Positions 1 to 9,580 of a DNA stretch of 64,000 nt are shown piece after piece. The stretch is from an uncultured Pelagibacteraceae bacterium. Its GTDB lineage: Bacteria; Pseudomonadota; Alphaproteobacteria; Pelagibacterales; Pelagibacteraceae. The stretch's first letter is position 1. Each line of letters opens with the position of its first letter. The DNA is taken from positions 496,001-560,000 of the forward strand of contig CACNLV010000001.1 in NCBI GenBank assembly GCA_902621345.1, read 5' to 3'. The translations under genes were made by a program, and so were the position numbers. Under the pieces are notes generated by a model that worked only from the letters and a program-made list of their open reading frames with translations, searched no databases and was not told where the DNA came from.

Positions 1-2475
1 TTAACTTCAGACCTAGATTATCAAAAATACCTGGATAGACTTAATCATGAATTGAATATTATTGTCGAAATGAGATATTCAAGTTATTTTTTAATTGTAT
101 CCGATTATATTAAGTGGGCAAAAAAAAATGATATACCTGTTGGTCCTGGAAGAGGTTCGGGTGCTGGATCATTGGTAGCTTGGTGTCTTTCAATTACAGA
201 TGTTGACCCAATTAAATTTAATTTGATATTTGAAAGATTTTTAAATCCTGATCGTATATCTATGCCGGATTTCGATATTGATTTTTGTGAGGAAAAAAGA
301 GATCTTGTTTTTGAGTATCTTAAAAAGAAATATAAAGACAGCGTTGCACATATTATTACTTTTGGAAAATTAAAAGCTAGAATGGTAATACGAGATGTGG
401 GTCGTGTAATGGGGTTGTCTTATGGTTTTGTTGATAGCATCTCAAAAATGATACCATTCGATCCATCAAGACCACAAAATTTAACTGAATGCATAGCTGG
501 TGAACCAAGACTTCAAAAGTTAATAAATGAAGATCCTAGAGTTAAAAAATTAATAGATTTATCTTTGAAATTAGAGGGACTAAATAGAAATGTCGCCACT
601 CATGCAGCAGGTGTTGTTATAGCTGATAAAAAATTAACAGATGTAGTACCGTTATATAAAGACAACACAGCAGATTTACTTTTGCCTTCAACACAATTTG
701 ATATGTATTCAGCTGAAAATGCAGGGTTAATCAAATTTGATTTTTTAGGTTTAAAAACTTTGACAGTAATAAATAATACGCAAAATATTATAAGGAAAAA
801 AAATAAAGATTTTGACATAGAAAACATTGATTACGATGACCAAAAAGTTTTTGAGCTTTTATCCTCAGGTAAAACAGTTGGATTGTTCCAAATTGAAAGT
901 GCTGGTATGAGAGAAGCACTCATTCAAATGAAGCCAAATCACATTGAGGATATTATCGCTTTAGTAGCGCTTTATAGACCGGGTCCTATGAGTAACATAC
1001 CAATATATAATGATTGTAAGCATGGAAAACAAAAACCAGATTATCTACATCCATTATTGGAAGAAATTCTAAAACCAACATATGGTGTCATAATATACCA
1101 AGAACAAGTAATGCAAATTGCACAAAAATTGTCGGGTTTTACTGCTGGTCAAGCAGATATTTTAAGAAGAGCAATGGGTAAAAAAAAGAGAGCTGAATTA
1201 GAAAAGCAAAAACAAAGTTTTATTTCAGGTGCTTTAAATAACGGTATAAGTAAAGAAGTTGCTGCAGGCATATTTTTAAAAATAGAACCTTTTGCAGAAT
1301 ATGGCTTTAATAAGAGTCATGCTGCAGCGTATGCAATAATTTCGTATCAAACGGCTTATTTAAAAACATACTTTCCTAAAGAATTTATAGCAGCTTCAAT
1401 GACAATGGATATTTCAAATCAAAACAAATTAAGTGAGTTTTATGAGGAACTTAAGAGGCTTAATATCGAGATCAAAAGGCCAGATATAAACGAGTGTTTC
1501 GCTGATTTCAGAAATGACGACCAAAAATTTTATTATGCACTTGGAGGGATTAAAGCAGTTGGTTATGAAGCGGTTTCAAATATTGTTAAAGAAAGAAAAA
1601 AGAACGGTAAATTTAAATCTATTAATGATTTTATAAATAGAATTGACCCAAAAGATATAAATAAACTACAGTTAGAGGGATTAGTAAAAGCCGGTGCCTT
1701 TGATTCTTTAAATGAAAACAGACAGTCATTATTTAATTCTATTCCTAATTTTATAACAAAATCTAAAAATATTTATGAGAATAAATCAGCTAATCAAATT
1801 GATCTTTTTGGAGATAACGAAAATAAAAACGATAGTTTTATATTTAATACAAAAGATTGGAAATTTGAAGAGAGATTATCAAGAGAATTTGAGGCAGTTG
1901 GTTTTTTTATATCTGATCATCCATTGAATCAATTTAAAGAAATTTTTAATGATTATAATATAATTGATTATCAAAAATTTAATAATAGAGATGAGACGAA
2001 AGACTCAAATATAGCTGCAACTTTGCTTAAAGTTCAAGAAAGAAAAACTTCCAAAGGTAATGCATATGCAATATTAAAATTAACTGATCTATCAAGTGTA
2101 TTTGAATTATTTATATTTTCTGAAACTTTAGAGTCTAACAGAAATATTTTAAAGGAGGGAAATTCATTAATAATTACTGTCATCAAATCTTTATCTGATG
2201 AAAATAATAGATTTAAAAGAATAAATGTAAAAAAAATTGCCTCTCTTAGAGATTTATTAAACAACCCTATAAAAAATATTACTTTTAATCTTAATTCTAT
2301 AAAAGACTTGAATGAATTATCAAAATTCTTAGTTGATCCAGGAGAGACAAAAATCAAGATCAGGATTAATGAAAATAATAAAATTTTGGATTTTCAATTA
2401 CAAAATGGCAGAAAACTTGACAGAAAAACAGTCAATCTAATAAGAAACAGGGAAATTTCAGCTATAATACACTAA
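1..2475 (+). CDS. dnaE: DNA polymerase III alpha subunit, 5'-truncated by window edge
   Basis: This is the catalytic subunit of the replicative DNA polymerase. The frame is open from base 1 (visible codons begin LTSDLDYQKYLDRLNHEL), so the TTG at 52 in the ORF track is not a real start and the N-terminal PHP domain lies outside the window. The C-family polymerase core is clear: GPGRGSGAGSL, then MPDFDIDFCEEKRD, whose two Asp residues (73 and 75 of the track ORF) match the catalytic pair, and KFDFLGLKTL carrying the third acidic residue. A helix-hairpin-helix region (EGLVKAGAFDSL) and an OB-fold-like stretch (ATLLKVQERKTSKGNAYAILKLTD) follow. The gene ends 127 bases before rpsB. The family assignment is near certain. 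Confidence 0.97.
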   Translation, partial: LTSDLDYQKYLDRLNHELNIIVEMRYSSYFLIVSDYIKWAKKNDIPVGPGRGSGAGSLVAWCLSITDVDPIKFNLIFERFLNPDRISMPDFDIDFCEEKRDLVFEYLKKKYKDSVAHIITFGKLKARMVIRDVGRVMGLSYGFVDSISKMIPFDPSRPQNLTECIAGEPRLQKLINEDPRVKKLIDLSLKLEGLNRNVATHAAGVVIADKKLTDVVPLYKDNTADLLLPSTQFDMYSAENAGLIKFDFLGLKTLTVINNTQNIIRKKNKDFDIENIDYDDQKVFELLSSGKTVGLFQIESAGMREALIQMKPNHIEDIIALVALYRPGPMSNIPIYNDCKHGKQKPDYLHPLLEEILKPTYGVIIYQEQVMQIAQKLSGFTAGQADILRRAMGKKKRAELEKQKQSFISGALNNGISKEVAAGIFLKIEPFAEYGFNKSHAAAYAIISYQTAYLKTYFPKEFIAASMTMDISNQNKLSEFYEELKRLNIEIKRPDINECFADFRNDDQKFYYALGGIKAVGYEAVSNIVKERKKNGKFKSINDFINRIDPKDINKLQLEGLVKAGAFDSLNENRQSLFNSIPNFITKSKNIYENKSANQIDLFGDNENKNDSFIFNTKDWKFEERLSREFEAVGFFISDHPLNQFKEIFNDYNIIDYQKFNNRDETKDSNIAATLLKVQERKTSKGNAYAILKLTDLSSVFELFIFSETLESNRNILKEGNSLIITVIKSLSDENNRFKRINVKKIASLRDLLNNPIKNITFNLNSIKDLNELSKFLVDPGETKIKIRINENNKILDFQLQNGRKLDRKTVNLIRNREISAIIH

Positions 2476-2551
2476 ATTAAGCTTGTTAAATTTAAAAAAT
2501 ATTTGTAAATATTCGCAAATTAATAAATACGCACACAGTTTTTGGTTTTAT

Positions 2552-2602
2552 ACCTCCGGTCCTGAAGTGGAAATTACTGTGGTGGCTTAACCGGGAATAA
2601 AT
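2552..2602 (+). promoter_or_regulatory. rpsB (S2) leader RNA element
   Basis: This short GC-rich island sits in an otherwise AT-rich spacer, directly before the rpsB start. CCGGT (2556-2560) is exactly complementary to ACCGG (2590-2594), and a flanking U-G pair extends the helix. The closing strand overlaps GGGA at 2593-2596, the only plausible ribosome-binding sequence, so the helix could hide it. A structured leader upstream of rpsB was reported for 'Ca. P. ubique' and other alphaproteobacteria by comparative genomics (Meyer et al. 2009). Autoregulation by S2 is the likely role but is inferred. Confidence 0.75.
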
Positions 2603-3418
2603 ATGAAGATACCTAACGTTACAATACAACAATTATTAGAGGCCGGGGTTCACCTAGGCCACAAAACTTTAAGATGGAATCCAAAAATGAAAAAATACAT
2701 TTTTGGGAAAAGAGACTCAATTCATATAATTGATTTAACTCAAACATTACAACTTACTAAAATTGCACTTGAAAAGGTTTATGAAACCATTTCAAATAAT
2801 GGAAAAATACTATTTGTTTCAACAAAAAAACAAGCCTCGGAGGCAATTGCTGAGGTTGCAAAAGAAACTGATCAATATTTTGTAAATTACAGATGGTTAG
2901 GTGGAATGCTCACTAATTGGGGAACTATATCTAACTCAATAAAAAAACTAAAAAAACTAGAGATTGATCTTACATCAGAAAATAGAGGTTTCACTAAAAA
3001 AGAACTATTAAAAATGAGTGTTAAAAAAGATAAATTACAAAGATCTTTAGGTGGAATTTCTGAAATGAAGAAAATTCCTGATCTCGTTTTCATTATAGAC
3101 ACTAATTATGAGTCTTTAGCGATACAAGAGTCTTCTAAATTAGGTATTCCTATTATAGCAATTCTCGATAGCAACTCAAATCCTGATGGTATAGATTTTC
3201 CTATACCAGGAAATGATGATGCTAGAAGATCAATCGACCTTTATTGCTCTCTTATAAAAGAAACTATTATTAGTGCTAAAAAAGATGTTCCTGCTTCAGA
3301 GATAAAAAAATCTGTTGAAAAGGTTAATGAAAAAAAATCAGATAAATCAATACAGGAACTTGATAGAGAGAAGCTTGATAAAAAATTTTCTGAAAAAGAA
3401 AAAGGAAAATTAAATTAA
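2603..3418 (+). CDS. rpsB: 30S ribosomal protein S2
   Basis: S2 binds the 30S subunit late in assembly. The protein has 271 residues and opens with the conserved [19 protein letters not shown]. It also has [12 protein letters not shown] and the C-terminal [26 protein letters not shown] signature of S2. Roughly the last 35 residues form a Lys/Glu-rich tail ([18 protein letters not shown]) beyond the usual domain. The ATG at 2603 abuts the structured leader. One base separates the gene from tsf, so rpsB-tsf is an operon, as in nearly all bacteria. Confidence 0.98.
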   Translation: MKIPNVTIQQLLEAGVHLGHKTLRWNPKMKKYIFGKRDSIHIIDLTQTLQLTKIALEKVYETISNNGKILFVSTKKQASEAIAEVAKETDQYFVNYRWLGGMLTNWGTISNSIKKLKKLEIDLTSENRGFTKKELLKMSVKKDKLQRSLGGISEMKKIPDLVFIIDTNYESLAIQESSKLGIPIIAILDSNSNPDGIDFPIPGNDDARRSIDLYCSLIKETIISAKKDVPASEIKKSVEKVNEKKSDKSIQELDREKLDKKFSEKEKGKLN

Positions 3419-3419
3419 A

Positions 3420-4271
3420 ATGAGCGATATAGAGAAAGTTAAAAAACTTAGAGTAGCAACAGGAGCTGGATTTAAAGATTGTAATTTAGCCATCAAAGAG
3501 TCTAACGGAGATTTAGACAAAGCAGTTGAAATTTTAAGGGTAAAAGGAATTTCAAAAGCTTCAAAAAAAATGTCAAGAGAGGCTAAGGAAGGTGTTGTAG
3601 CCATCAGTGGTGACAATAGAAAAACATCAATAATTGAAGTTAATTGTGAAACTGATTTCGTTGCAAAAAATGAAAATTTTATCAATTTTGTCAAGGAGCT
3701 AAGCGAATTAAATAATGAAAAAAATTCTAATATACAAGATTTAAAAAATACTCAAATGCAGAATGGAAAAACAGTAAATGACAATCTTGTAGCGTTGATA
3801 GCTAAAATTGGTGAAAAAATTACTATCGGTAAAACAAAAACAATTTCTAATAATTCGTCAACTAATTATCAATATCTCCATACAGTAGTAAAAGATAATT
3901 TGGCAAAGTTAGCAGTCGTTGTTTCATTAGAAACAAAAGATGAGTCTGATACTGTAAAAAATTTTGGCAAACAATTATCAATGCATATAGCTGCATCAAA
4001 TCCTTTAGCATTAGACACAAGTTTAATTGATAAAGATATATTAGATAAAGAACAAGAATTGGTAAATGAAGAACTTAAAAATTCCGGAAAACCCGAAGAT
4101 ATAGCAAAAAAAATAAGTATAGGTAAAATGAATAAATTTAAAGAGGAAAATAGTCTTTTGACACAAGCTTGGGTTATGGAGCCAAAGAAAAAAGTTAAAG
4201 ATATTATTAAAGAGCTTTCAATTAATGATTTAAAAATAAGAGAGTTTAGTAGAATTAAAATAGGCGAATAA
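3420..4271 (+). CDS. tsf: Elongation factor Ts
   Basis: EF-Ts is the nucleotide exchange factor for EF-Tu. The 283-residue protein has an N-terminal UBA-like helix bundle ([19 protein letters not shown]) and the conserved core [12 protein letters not shown], followed by two EF-Ts dimerisation repeats and a C-terminal module containing LTQAWV. It starts one base after the rpsB stop and ends two bases before frr. In most bacteria pyrH (UMP kinase) lies between tsf and frr. Here there is no room for it. Confidence 0.97.
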   Translation: MSDIEKVKKLRVATGAGFKDCNLAIKESNGDLDKAVEILRVKGISKASKKMSREAKEGVVAISGDNRKTSIIEVNCETDFVAKNENFINFVKELSELNNEKNSNIQDLKNTQMQNGKTVNDNLVALIAKIGEKITIGKTKTISNNSSTNYQYLHTVVKDNLAKLAVVVSLETKDESDTVKNFGKQLSMHIAASNPLALDTSLIDKDILDKEQELVNEELKNSGKPEDIAKKISIGKMNKFKEENSLLTQAWVMEPKKKVKDIIKELSINDLKIREFSRIKIGE

Positions 4272-4273
4272 AA

Positions 4274-4825
4274 ATGTTTGATGAAAAGTCTCATAGCCTC
4301 AAAATGGATAAAGCTATTGAAGTTTTTTCAAAAGAGTTATCTTCATTAAGAACTGGCAGAGCAAATGCGGCTATGCTTGATATAATAAAAGTCGATGTTT
4401 ATGGACAGCTAATGCCTGTTAATCAGATTGGCAGTATAACAACGCCAGAGCCAAGAACGATTAATATTCAGGTTTGGGATCAAAACAATGTAGCATCAAT
4501 TGATGCAGCAATTAAAAAGTCTGAATTGGGTCTAAATCCTCAAATAGACGGTCAATTGATAAGATTACCCATTCCAGAATTAAACGAGGAGAGAAGAACT
4601 GACCTAAAAAAATTGATCAAATCCATGGGAGAAAAATGCAAAGTATCAATTAGAAATATTCGAAGAGACGCAAATGATGAATTAAAAAAACTTTTGAAAT
4701 CAAAAAAGATAGGTGAAGATGAAGAAAAGACATTTGAAAAAAATGTTCAAAATATTACTGATAAACACATTCAAATAGTAGATGATAAAGTTTCAACTAA
4801 AGAAAAAGAAATAATGACCATATGA
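4274..4825 (+). CDS. frr: Ribosome recycling factor
   Basis: RRF splits post-termination ribosomes together with EF-G. The 183-residue length is typical. The hallmark LRTGRANAAMLD is near the N-terminus, followed by QIGSITTPEPRTINIQVWD and a C-terminal three-helix bundle segment, RIPIPELNEERR-like (here LIRLPIPELNEERRTDLKK) and SIRNIRRDANDELKK. It begins two bases after tsf and overlaps uppS by four bases, which implies translational coupling along the operon. Confidence 0.97.
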   Translation: MFDEKSHSLKMDKAIEVFSKELSSLRTGRANAAMLDIIKVDVYGQLMPVNQIGSITTPEPRTINIQVWDQNNVASIDAAIKKSELGLNPQIDGQLIRLPIPELNEERRTDLKKLIKSMGEKCKVSIRNIRRDANDELKKLLKSKKIGEDEEKTFEKNVQNITDKHIQIVDDKVSTKEKEIMTI

Positions 4826-5496
4826 ACCCTTTAACACATGTAGCCATTATCATGGATGGTAATGGGAGATGGGGTTTAAAATATAAAAATTCTCGAAATG
4901 CTGGGCATAAAGCTGGCTTAAAAACTGTAGAAAAAATCATAAGAGAAACATTAAAAAATAAGATAAGATTTTTAACACTATTTGCATTTTCAACAGAAAA
5001 TTGGAAAAGACCAAAAAAAGAGATTCACTACCTATTTAATCTATTAGAGAATTTTTTGATAAATAGAATAGATGAACTTCATAAAAAAAATATAAAACTT
5101 AAAATTCTAGGATCAAAAAGATTTTCACCCAAATTAAATAAACTTCTTAGTTATTCAGAAAAAAAAACATTTGGAAATAATAAATTACAAATTAATCTTG
5201 CATTAAATTATGGATCCAAATTAGAATTAATTGAAGCATTTAAAAAAATTAACAGAAATAAAAATAAGATTAGTGAACAAAATTTAGAAAGATATCTTCA
5301 AACAAAAGATATACCAGATCCAGATATTTTAATCAGAACCGGAAATACCAAAAGGTTAAGCAATTTTCTTTTATGGCAAATTGCTTATTCAGAAATTTTT
5401 TTTGAAAAAAAGTTATGGCCGGCATTTACTGAAAAAGATTTTAAGAAAATTATAATTGAATATAAAAAAATAAAAAGAAATTTTGGTAAAATATAA
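4822..5496 (+). CDS. uppS: Undecaprenyl diphosphate synthase (cis-prenyltransferase)
   Basis: This cytoplasmic enzyme condenses isopentenyl diphosphate units onto farnesyl diphosphate to make the C55 carrier for peptidoglycan and polysaccharide export. At 224 residues it is slightly short. The diphosphate-binding IIMDGNGRW (catalytic Asp) starts near residue 10. TLFAFSTENWKRP and the C-terminal DILIRTGNTKRLSNFLLWQIAYSE are signature motifs of the family. The ATG overlaps the frr stop, and the stop overlaps the cdsA start by one base. Its substrate pathway is supplied in part by dxr two genes on. Confidence 0.96.
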   Translation: MNPLTHVAIIMDGNGRWGLKYKNSRNAGHKAGLKTVEKIIRETLKNKIRFLTLFAFSTENWKRPKKEIHYLFNLLENFLINRIDELHKKNIKLKILGSKRFSPKLNKLLSYSEKKTFGNNKLQINLALNYGSKLELIEAFKKINRNKNKISEQNLERYLQTKDIPDPDILIRTGNTKRLSNFLLWQIAYSEIFFEKKLWPAFTEKDFKKIIIEYKKIKRNFGKI

Positions 5497-6173
5497 TGGA
5501 AAATGAATTAAATAAACGAATAATTACATCTGTTATATTATTTAGTACATTTCTAATAATTATATATGCTCACCGTTTAATTTTTGGAGCATCCTTACTT
5601 ATTTTTGGTTTTGCTGTTTGTATAGAATTTAATAATATCTTTAAAAAATTAGTAGGCGATTTATACACAAGCTCTGTTAAATTTAATTTAAAATTAATTG
5701 GTCTTATGTTGATACCATTTACTTATATTTTTTTAATATTTGTTATAATTTCATTTGATATATACAAATCAGAAGGTCCAACTTTTTTATTATTTATTAT
5801 TTCAATTTGTATTTTCACGGATATAGGAGGTTACGTTGTTGGTAAAACTGTAGGTGGTAAGAAATTAACTAAAATTAGTCCAAATAAAACTTTATCTGGT
5901 TCAATAGGTTCTTTTTTATTCAGCATCATACCTTTAATTTTTTTTATTGAATTAGGCAATATTAATTTAAACTTTAATATAATAAATATAATTTTCTGTC
6001 TTTTGATTTCTTTAGTAAGCCAAACCGGTGACTTATTTATTTCATTCTTAAAAAGAAAAGCTAAAATTAAAGATACAGGCAATATTTTACCAGGTCACGG
6101 AGGTATCTTGGATCGAACAGATGGTATTATATTTGCTGTGCCATTCTCTAATCTGTTATTAAATCTATTTTAA
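5496..6173 (+). CDS. cdsA: Phosphatidate cytidylyltransferase (CDP-diacylglycerol synthase)
   Basis: This integral-membrane enzyme makes CDP-diacylglycerol from phosphatidic acid and CTP, the branch point of phospholipid synthesis. The 225-residue sequence is a chain of hydrophobic helices. It ends with the family signature SFLKRKAKIKDTGNILPGHG followed by GILDRTDG, which holds the metal-binding Asp residues. It is shorter than the E. coli enzyme (about 285), mainly at the N-terminus, as is common in alphaproteobacteria. It overlaps uppS by one base and abuts dxr directly. Confidence 0.95.
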   Translation: MENELNKRIITSVILFSTFLIIIYAHRLIFGASLLIFGFAVCIEFNNIFKKLVGDLYTSSVKFNLKLIGLMLIPFTYIFLIFVIISFDIYKSEGPTFLLFIISICIFTDIGGYVVGKTVGGKKLTKISPNKTLSGSIGSFLFSIIPLIFFIELGNINLNFNIINIIFCLLISLVSQTGDLFISFLKRKAKIKDTGNILPGHGGILDRTDGIIFAVPFSNLLLNLF

Positions 6174-7316
6174 ATGAAGAAAAAAATCGCAATAATTGGT
6201 TCAACAGGCTCTATTGGAAAGACTCTAATAGATATAATTAAAAAAGATAAAAAAAATTTTCAAATAGTATTATTAACAGCTGATGAAAATTATAAAGAGT
6301 TATTAAAACAAGCAAAATTCTTCAAAGTGAAAAATATAATTATAACAAATGAAAAAAGTTACGAAAAAATTAAAGATAAAAAAATATCAAATGAAATAAA
6401 TATCTTTAATAATTTTGACAGTCTTGCAAAAATTTTTAGAAAAAAGATATATTATACAATGAGCTCTATTTCGGGTATTGAAGGATTAAAACCTACGATT
6501 GAAGTGATTAAATATTCAGAGAATATAGCTATAGCTAATAAAGAAGCAATTGTTTGCGGGTGGAACTTAATAGAGAAAGAATTAAAAAAGAATAAAACTA
6601 ATTTTATTCCTGTAGATTCTGAACATTTTTCTGTTTGGTATGCTTTAAGAGGTATTAATAAAAAAGTAATTGATAAGATATATTTAACAGCTTCTGGAGG
6701 GCCTTTTTTAAACTATCCAAAAAAAAAATTTGATAAAATCAAAATGAGACAAGCTCTAAAACATCCCAATTGGAAAATGGGAAAAAAAATTTCTGTAGAC
6801 TCGGCAACAATGATGAATAAAGCTTTTGAAATTATAGAAGCGAAAAAGATTTTTGATATCCCTTATAAAAAATTATCTATTATCATTCATCCAAAGTCAT
6901 ATGTTCATGCAATATTAAAACTTAAAAATGGTTTAACAAAAATTATTGTCCATGATACTAATATGAAAATTCCAATTTTTAATTCTTTGTATTCGTTAAA
7001 CCATACTATTAATTCAAAAAAATTAGATTTAAATACTTTAAATAATTTAAATTTTCAAGACGTGGATCCAAAGCGATTCCCAATAATAAGAATATTAGAT
7101 AAGTTACCTGAGAAATCTTCTTTATTTGAAACCGTTATGGTTTCAATTAATGATAAATTAGTGAAATTATTTTTAGCTAATAGAATTAAATTTACTGATA
7201 TTTCTAAAAAAATGAATAATATGCTCGAATTAAATGAGTATAAAAAATTCAAAAAATTAAGAGTAAGAAATGCTAATGATATAATGAGTTTGAACGCTAA
7301 AATAAGAATTAAATAA
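6174..7316 (+). CDS. dxr: 1-deoxy-D-xylulose 5-phosphate reductoisomerase
   Basis: This NADPH-dependent enzyme makes 2-C-methyl-D-erythritol 4-phosphate, the first committed step of the non-mevalonate isoprenoid pathway. The ispDF fusion at 29092 continues the same pathway. The 380-residue protein opens with the Rossmann motif IAIIGSTGSIG. It carries the metal and substrate motifs IANKEAIVCGW, PVDSEHFSVW and TASGGPF, and KMGKKISVDSATMMNKAFE. The gene abuts cdsA, and bamA follows after 20 bases. In many proteobacteria the site-2 protease gene rseP lies between dxr and bamA, but it is absent here. Confidence 0.97.
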   Translation: MKKKIAIIGSTGSIGKTLIDIIKKDKKNFQIVLLTADENYKELLKQAKFFKVKNIIITNEKSYEKIKDKKISNEINIFNNFDSLAKIFRKKIYYTMSSISGIEGLKPTIEVIKYSENIAIANKEAIVCGWNLIEKELKKNKTNFIPVDSEHFSVWYALRGINKKVIDKIYLTASGGPFLNYPKKKFDKIKMRQALKHPNWKMGKKISVDSATMMNKAFEIIEAKKIFDIPYKKLSIIIHPKSYVHAILKLKNGLTKIIVHDTNMKIPIFNSLYSLNHTINSKKLDLNTLNNLNFQDVDPKRFPIIRILDKLPEKSSLFETVMVSINDKLVKLFLANRIKFTDISKKMNNMLELNEYKKFKKLRVRNANDIMSLNAKIRIK

Positions 7317-7336
7317 AAAATAGTTTAATTAAAAAA

Positions 7337-9580
7337 ATGATAAATTTAAAAAAAATAATATTTATAATTGTATTTATCTTTTATTCAATTTGCTCAATCT
7401 CATTAGCAGAAATTGTAAAAGATATTCAGGTCAAAGGAAACGAAAGAGTTTCTGAGAAAAGTATCAAGATGTTTTCAAAAATAAAAATTGGTGATGATAT
7501 TAATAATGATAATTTGAACGAAATTCTTAAAAATGTTTACGAATCAAATTTTTTTAAAAATGTTAGCGTTAGTTTTGAAAATAATCTTTTAACAATCTTC
7601 GTTGAAGAAAGCTCACTTGTTGAGAACGTTATTATAAAAGGACCAAAATCTAAAACATTGATTAGTGATTTAAAGAAAAACTTAAAAGTAAAGTCGAGGT
7701 CATCATACAATGAAATTCAATTAATTAATGATAAAAAAGAAATAATAAAATTGCTCCAGGAAAGAGGTTTTTTTTTCGCAAAGGTTGATGTATTGATTGA
7801 AAAATTAACCGATAATAAAATTAACTTAATTTATAATATTGAAATTGGGGATAAAGCAAAAATAAAAAAAATTTCATTTATAGGAGATAAAATTTATAAA
7901 GACAGAAAACTTAGGTCGGTAATAGTTAGTGAGGAATATAAGTTTTGGAAATTCATATCGGGTAAGAAATTTTTAAAACAAGAACTTATTAGTCTAGATG
8001 AAAGACTTTTAAAAAACTTTTATCTTAATAGAGGTTTTTATAATGTGAAGATTAATTCGTCATTTGCAAAAATGATAAATGAAAATGAATTTGAGTTAAT
8101 TTATAATATTGTTCCAAATAAAAGATTTTTCTTTAATAAAATATTATTGGATTTACCAATAGATTTTAATCAAACTAATTTTGATAATTTAAATAAGTTT
8201 TTTAAAAAATTAAATGGAAAAAAATATAGTTTATATATTATTCAAGATATTTTGGATGAAATTGATAAGATTATTCTTGATGAAGAATATAAAACATTAA
8301 AAACCGAAGTTATTGAAAATGTTTTAGAAAACAAGATTGATTTGACTTTTTCAGTTTCGGAGGGTGAAAAATTTATTGTTGAACGTATAAACATTTACGG
8401 AAATAATATTACTCAGGAAAACGTAATTAGAAATCAACTTTTGATTGATGAAGGTGATGAGTTTAATTCTATTTTAGCCTCAAAATCTATTAATAACGTA
8501 AAAGCATTAAATATTTTTAAATCTGTCGAAAGCAAGATAATAGATAATAAGGAAAAAAGTAAAATAATTGATATAAACATTGAGGAAAAAGCAACTGGAG
8601 AAATAATGGCAGGAGCTGGTGTTGGTACGGATGGCAGCACTTTAAGTTTTGCAGTTAAGGAAAACAACTATCTTGGTCGTGGTATTGGTTTGACTAGTGA
8701 GTTGACTGTGTCAGAGGAAACTATTAAAGGCCAATTTAATGTAAAGAATCCTAATTTTAGAAATTCTGATAAATCAATTAACTTAAATATTCAGTCCTTA
8801 GAAACCGATAAGTTAACAGACTCTGGTTACAAGACAAACAAAACTGGTTTTGGTTTTGGAACCAGTTTTGAATACCAAGATGATGTTTTTATTGGGTTAG
8901 GACAAGATACTTACTTAGAAAAAATTGAAACAAATAGCTCTGCATCAGCTAGACAAAAATCTCAAGCAGGAAATTACTGGGATACCTTCATAAATCTTGA
9001 TTTAAATTATGATAAACGAAATCAAAAATATAGACCAACCGATGGTTTTAGGAGCAGCTACTCGGTTAATTTACCAATAATTAGTGATAATAATTCTTTA
9101 ACAAACGCATATGTTTTTACTTATTATGATGAACTATATCAAGATAACGTTACAAAATTTTCTTTTTTTGCAAAAGCTTCTAATTCTCTAACGAACGATA
9201 ATGTAAAATTATCAGAAAGAATATATTTGCCAGGTAGTAGATTAAGAGGATTTGTTAGTGGTGGTGTTGGACCAAAGGATGGGAAAGATTTTATAGGAGG
9301 AAATTATGCTTCATCTATAAATATTCAAACATCAATACCACAACTTTTACCCAACATACAAAATATGGATATTTCAATGTTTTTAGATGCTGGTAATGTT
9401 TGGGGTGTAGATTACGACTCTAGTTTAGATGATACAAATAAAATCAGATCATCAATAGGTGTTGGAATTGACTGGTTCACTTTAGTTGGTCCTTTAAGTG
9501 CATCTTTTTCACATCCAATAACTAAAGTTGATACTGACAAAACTGAGACTTTTAAGTTTAATTTGGGTACAACATTTTGA
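7337..9580 (+). CDS. bamA: Outer membrane protein assembly factor BamA
   Basis: BamA is the Omp85-family core that inserts beta-barrel proteins into the outer membrane. A signal peptide of about 24 residues (KKIIFIIVFIFYSICSISLA) precedes five POTRA repeats (roughly residues 25-410; for example IVKDIQVKGNERVSEKSI and IVERINIYGNNITQENV). The C-terminal 16-strand barrel domain follows. The conserved lid-locking motif appears as SRLRGFVSGGVGPKD. The chain ends in Phe (LGTTF), as expected for a barrel. It overlaps skp through TTGA. Confidence 0.97.
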   Translation: MINLKKIIFIIVFIFYSICSISLAEIVKDIQVKGNERVSEKSIKMFSKIKIGDDINNDNLNEILKNVYESNFFKNVSVSFENNLLTIFVEESSLVENVIIKGPKSKTLISDLKKNLKVKSRSSYNEIQLINDKKEIIKLLQERGFFFAKVDVLIEKLTDNKINLIYNIEIGDKAKIKKISFIGDKIYKDRKLRSVIVSEEYKFWKFISGKKFLKQELISLDERLLKNFYLNRGFYNVKINSSFAKMINENEFELIYNIVPNKRFFFNKILLDLPIDFNQTNFDNLNKFFKKLNGKKYSLYIIQDILDEIDKIILDEEYKTLKTEVIENVLENKIDLTFSVSEGEKFIVERINIYGNNITQENVIRNQLLIDEGDEFNSILASKSINNVKALNIFKSVESKIIDNKEKSKIIDINIEEKATGEIMAGAGVGTDGSTLSFAVKENNYLGRGIGLTSELTVSEETIKGQFNVKNPNFRNSDKSINLNIQSLETDKLTDSGYKTNKTGFGFGTSFEYQDDVFIGLGQDTYLEKIETNSSASARQKSQAGNYWDTFINLDLNYDKRNQKYRPTDGFRSSYSVNLPIISDNNSLTNAYVFTYYDELYQDNVTKFSFFAKASNSLTNDNVKLSERIYLPGSRLRGFVSGGVGPKDGKDFIGGNYASSINIQTSIPQLLPNIQNMDISMFLDAGNVWGVDYDSSLDDTNKIRSSIGVGIDWFTLVGPLSASFSHPITKVDTDKTETFKFNLGTTF

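Noticed and set aside
3869-4294. Minus-strand 141-residue hydrophobic ORF opposite tsf
   Set aside because: Antisense frames of Lys/Asn-rich genes read as Phe/Leu/Ile-rich, which mimics membrane proteins. tsf is unambiguous.
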